Shown here piece by piece: positions 61,524 to 64,000 of a DNA stretch of 64,000 bases. Every line of letters starts with the position of its first letter. Positions within the stretch are counted from its first letter, which is position 1. The DNA is from Prochlorococcus sp. AG-347-I15 (GTDB lineage: Bacteria; Cyanobacteriota; Cyanobacteriia; PCC-6307; Cyanobiaceae): positions 356,247-420,246 of the forward strand of contig QCBN01000001.1 of NCBI GenBank assembly GCA_003281585.1. The letters are read 5' to 3'. Below the pieces are notes generated by a model. That model made no database searches. It worked only from the letters and a program-made list of their open reading frames with translations, and was not told the origin of the DNA. Both the position numbers and the translations under genes were made by a program.

Positions 61524-62825
61524 TTAAACTCCAGTGTGAATAGTTTTTCGCCAAAGTATCTTTTTGGGAAAAATAGACATCTTTATTGTTACCCAAGGGA
61601 TTACTAAAAACCAATGTGATAAATAAAAAACCGAGACAAATACCATCAAAAAATTGCTTTTTTGCAATACTGGTACTTCGCTTTTACAAGAAGAACCGTA
61701 CCAAAATGCAATTCCAGATAACATAAAAGCTGTAAATGAAATAGGCCAGTAAATTGGTGAATCTAACAAAGCAATACTGAAAAATAAATCAAAAATAGAA
61801 ATTATTGGTAGTGCATATTGCAAGATGAAGAAGTAAGTTAAATCAAATTTCTGCAAATAATCAATTTTATTAGTAAATAATTGATCTCCATAATCAAAGA
61901 ATCTTTGCAAACCCCCCTCTGCCCATCTTTGCCTTTGCGCTAATAAAGCATTTAAATTCTCAACTGCTTCCTCCATAACTGGAGGATCCCACAAGATTCC
62001 AATTCTAGATTTTGATAATAATAATCTTAAACTCAAATCAAGATCATCTGTAACCGTATCTTCATTAAAAGAACCACATGCCAATAATGTTTCTTTCTTA
62101 ATTAATTGGCCATTTCCCCTTAATTCAGAAACTCCAGCAACTGATAATCTTCCATATTGAAAGATTGCGTCCATAGCCATTTCCATTGACTGACAAGAAG
62201 TTAAGAAATTCTTACTTACATTTGTTACTGATTTTCTTAGTTGAACTGCAGACCAATCTCCCTCTTCTACAAAACTAAATAACCTTATCAAAGAATCTTG
62301 TTTTAATTCAGCATCAGCATCCAAAACTAATAACCATTCACCATGAGTAAACTTCAAGGCATAATTCAAAGCTCCTGACTTTCCTCCTCCTGCATTTGGA
62401 GAACGACTTATGACTTTTAGCTTGTCATATTGTCTAGCTAATCGATCTAAAATTAAAGGCGTCTTATCAGAGCTACCATCATCGATTATGTAAATATTTA
62501 ATTTATTTGTTGGATAATCTAAACTAAATAATCTTTCAACTAATCTTGCTATGACATTCTCTTCATCTCTAGCAGCGACTATAATATCAAGCACAGGTAA
62601 CTCTTTATTACTAATTCTTCTTCTTACAATGTTTACAACGTTGTTCCTTTTGATATTTCTAGAAATAACTATTAAACCGTAAAAAACAATAACAGAAGAA
62701 AGAGTCAATATAATGTAGAAGAAATTTTCGATATTGAAAGCATGAGGCATAAAAGCTATATAAAAACAAGCACTAAGAAATATAAACGACTTCAATCTTC
62801 GATTTTTATAAAAACCCTTACTCAT
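61524..62825 (-). CDS. Glycosyltransferase family 2, processive (cellulose/chitin synthase-like) type
   Basis: A 433-residue membrane glycosyltransferase. Two N-terminal hydrophobic segments (about 13-30 and 32-52) precede a GT-A domain with IYIIDDGSSDKTPLIL, LLVLDADAELKQDSL (DxD), the acid TVTDDLDLSLRL and the QRQRWAEGG motif that marks processive enzymes. Three or four more helices follow. Processive GT2 enzymes make beta-linked polysaccharides, but the product here is unknown. Its stop lies 1 base from the dnaX stop on the other strand, and the SpoIID-domain gene lies upstream on the same strand. Confidence 0.88.
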   Translation of the reverse strand: MSKGFYKNRRLKSFIFLSACFYIAFMPHAFNIENFFYIILTLSSVIVFYGLIVISRNIKRNNVVNIVRRRISNKELPVLDIIVAARDEENVIARLVERLFSLDYPTNKLNIYIIDDGSSDKTPLILDRLARQYDKLKVISRSPNAGGGKSGALNYALKFTHGEWLLVLDADAELKQDSLIRLFSFVEEGDWSAVQLRKSVTNVSKNFLTSCQSMEMAMDAIFQYGRLSVAGVSELRGNGQLIKKETLLACGSFNEDTVTDDLDLSLRLLLSKSRIGILWDPPVMEEAVENLNALLAQRQRWAEGGLQRFFDYGDQLFTNKIDYLQKFDLTYFFILQYALPIISIFDLFFSIALLDSPIYWPISFTAFMLSGIAFWYGSSCKSEVPVLQKSNFLMVFVSVFYLSHWFLVIPWVTIKMSIFPKKILWRKTIHTGV

Positions 62826-62852
62826 AAAAGTAAATTTTAATTACTTAAACTT

Positions 62853-64000
62853 TCATTGAGACAATATCTCAAATTTTTTCAGTTTTGCTTTTCGATAGTA
62901 ATGATTCAATATTTGTTCATAAGAAAATCCTAATTTAGCCATTTCAATCGCTCCTGACTGAGATAAACCTACACCATGACCGAAGCCTCCTCCTCTCAAA
63001 AGCCATAAATCATCACTTAATTTATTAATAGTAAACAAATTACTAGGTATAAAATTTAATACCCGTCGAATATCATCTTTGACTAGAACAGTAGATTTAT
63101 TAACTTTGTCCGTTCGTATTTCCAATTTTGTCACTCTGCCACTCGACCCACGTTCAATAGAATTTATATCCAAAACATCATCATTATTGTTTATAAGTTT
63201 GTTTTTAATTAACTTTTCTTTAATTTCAAGACTAGAAATTTTCTTATTCCATCGAAAAAGAGAATGATTACTCCCATAAAACTGTTCTTTATCAAAATCT
63301 AAAAAATTATTTAAATCAGATTCATTTGTAATTGGAAGTTTAAAAATTTTGTTTAATGATTTAGAACCATCAATGATCGAATTGAAATAAGAATAATCTT
63401 GAATTTGCCAAGACTCGCCTGCAGTAGCAGATAAGCCACCATTAGAACCATGGTAAAAAGCATTAATTGGTTGATTTCTATAAGTAAGAATTAAATTTGA
63501 AGTTGCTTCTATAGCTTTTTTTACGTTTTTATTTACAATTTTAGGAGGTTTATAAACTTGACATTGAGTGGTGATACATAAATGATATTTGTCCATATTA
63601 AATCTATCAGAATTAAATATTCCCCAAGTTCTTGCAATAACTGCTTGAGCTTTGAGTGCTTCCAAAGGAGAATTCGGTCCAATTTCATATGGCAAAACAC
63701 CTACTAAATAATCATCAAATTCAATTTTTTGAACTAATGTCCAAGTTCCATATAAATCTTTTAATAAATAAAAATATTTGCCAAAATTGACACCATTTAT
63801 TGTTATGTCCTCTTGAGCATAAATATATATAGGTCCTTCGAGTTTCATAAGACTATATTCACTTCTAAGAACAGGAGTAATTTGAAAATTTTTTATTTTT
63901 CTAGAAATCTTATTTTTTAATTCAAACTCTGGAAGATCATTTTCAAATGGAATCCATACTTCCCAATTTTTAGGGTAGGCAACAGTCGTCTTAAATCCTT
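62853..64000 (-). CDS. SpoIID/LytB-domain protein, partial (N-terminus beyond right edge)
   Basis: The reading frame stays open from the stop to the window edge: about 382 codons are visible, and the Met at 63848 is internal, since in-frame residues such as NWEVWIPFENDLPEFE precede it. The SpoIID domain shows FDDYLVGVLPYEIGPNSPLEA, LKAQAVIARTWGIF, AFYHGSNGGLSATAGESW and the C-terminal GGGFGHGVGLSQSGAIEMAK. In sporulating bacteria SpoIID is a peptidoglycan lytic transglycosylase; in cyanobacteria the role is unknown but cell-wall remodelling is likely. It is 27 bases upstream of the GT2 gene, so both may be cotranscribed. Confidence 0.9.
   Translation of the reverse strand, partial: GFKTTVAYPKNWEVWIPFENDLPEFELKNKISRKIKNFQITPVLRSEYSLMKLEGPIYIYAQEDITINGVNFGKYFYLLKDLYGTWTLVQKIEFDDYLVGVLPYEIGPNSPLEALKAQAVIARTWGIFNSDRFNMDKYHLCITTQCQVYKPPKIVNKNVKKAIEATSNLILTYRNQPINAFYHGSNGGLSATAGESWQIQDYSYFNSIIDGSKSLNKIFKLPITNESDLNNFLDFDKEQFYGSNHSLFRWNKKISSLEIKEKLIKNKLINNNDDVLDINSIERGSSGRVTKLEIRTDKVNKSTVLVKDDIRRVLNFIPSNLFTINKLSDDLWLLRGGGFGHGVGLSQSGAIEMAKLGFSYEQILNHYYRKAKLKKFEILSQ

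Overview
The window is a stretch of a low-GC, tightly packed picocyanobacterial chromosome. I read it as Prochlorococcus, most likely the high-light-adapted group. The reasons are photosystem genes (psaC, psbZ), the cyanobacterial NDH-1 subunit ndhS, the plastid/cyanobacterial gene ycf23, strong A/T bias in third positions and spacers, very short or overlapping intergenic regions, and no insertion sequences, phage genes, CRISPR arrays or rRNA. Strain cannot be fixed from sequence reading alone. No gene-free stretch exceeds about 200 bases; the longest (13607-13804) holds a TPP riboswitch.

Layout. 1-5.7 kb: the N-terminal part of an Na+/H+ antiporter (cut by the left edge), glycogen phosphorylase, two small unrecognised cyanobacterial genes, tRNA-Arg(CCU), RNase P RNA, RNase III and NdhS. 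5.7-13.7 kb: rimM, glmS, psaC, an acpP-fabF-tktA run, and thiC under a TPP riboswitch. 13.8-22.7 kb: an M20 amidohydrolase, a TPR protein, ruvB, smpB, lysS, an OmpR-type response regulator and mreBCD. 22.8-31.3 kb: ssb, a DedA protein, ahcY, tsaE, a PfkB sugar kinase, an alpha/beta hydrolase, a sigma factor, mgtE, and two adjacent FluC (CrcB) subunits downstream of gyrB. 31.3-41.6 kb: gyrB, miaA, infC, a GntR regulator joined to cysE, secA, a GNAT acetyltransferase, an NTF2-like protein, tRNA-Gly(GCC), ribH and psbZ. 41.7-56 kb: mutS, cobH, holA, lysC, uvrB, ycf23, tilS, RNase J, dapA and asd. 56-64 kb: tig-clpP-clpX-dnaX, a processive-type GT2 glycosyltransferase and a SpoIID-domain protein that runs off the right edge.

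How the genes relate. Most are core housekeeping functions. They cover carbon storage and the Calvin/pentose phosphate pathway (glgP, tktA), fatty acid synthesis (acpP, fabF), the aspartate/lysine pathway (lysC, asd, dapA), DNA repair and replication (mutS, uvrB, ruvB, gyrB, ssb, holA, dnaX), RNA processing (rnpB, rnc, rnj, miaA, tilS, tsaE), protein quality control (tig, clpPX, smpB) and cell shape (mreBCD). Nothing looks like a defence system, island or mobile element. I did not find a convincing undescribed system. The items most worth a second look are small: a TPP riboswitch, an A8 run in dnaX where a shift in either direction would give a gamma-sized product, the gyrB-SH3-FluC-FluC coupled operon, a palindrome in front of the gntR-cysE pair, a perfect 18-bp hairpin inside rnpB, and several convergent genes that overlap at their 3' ends.
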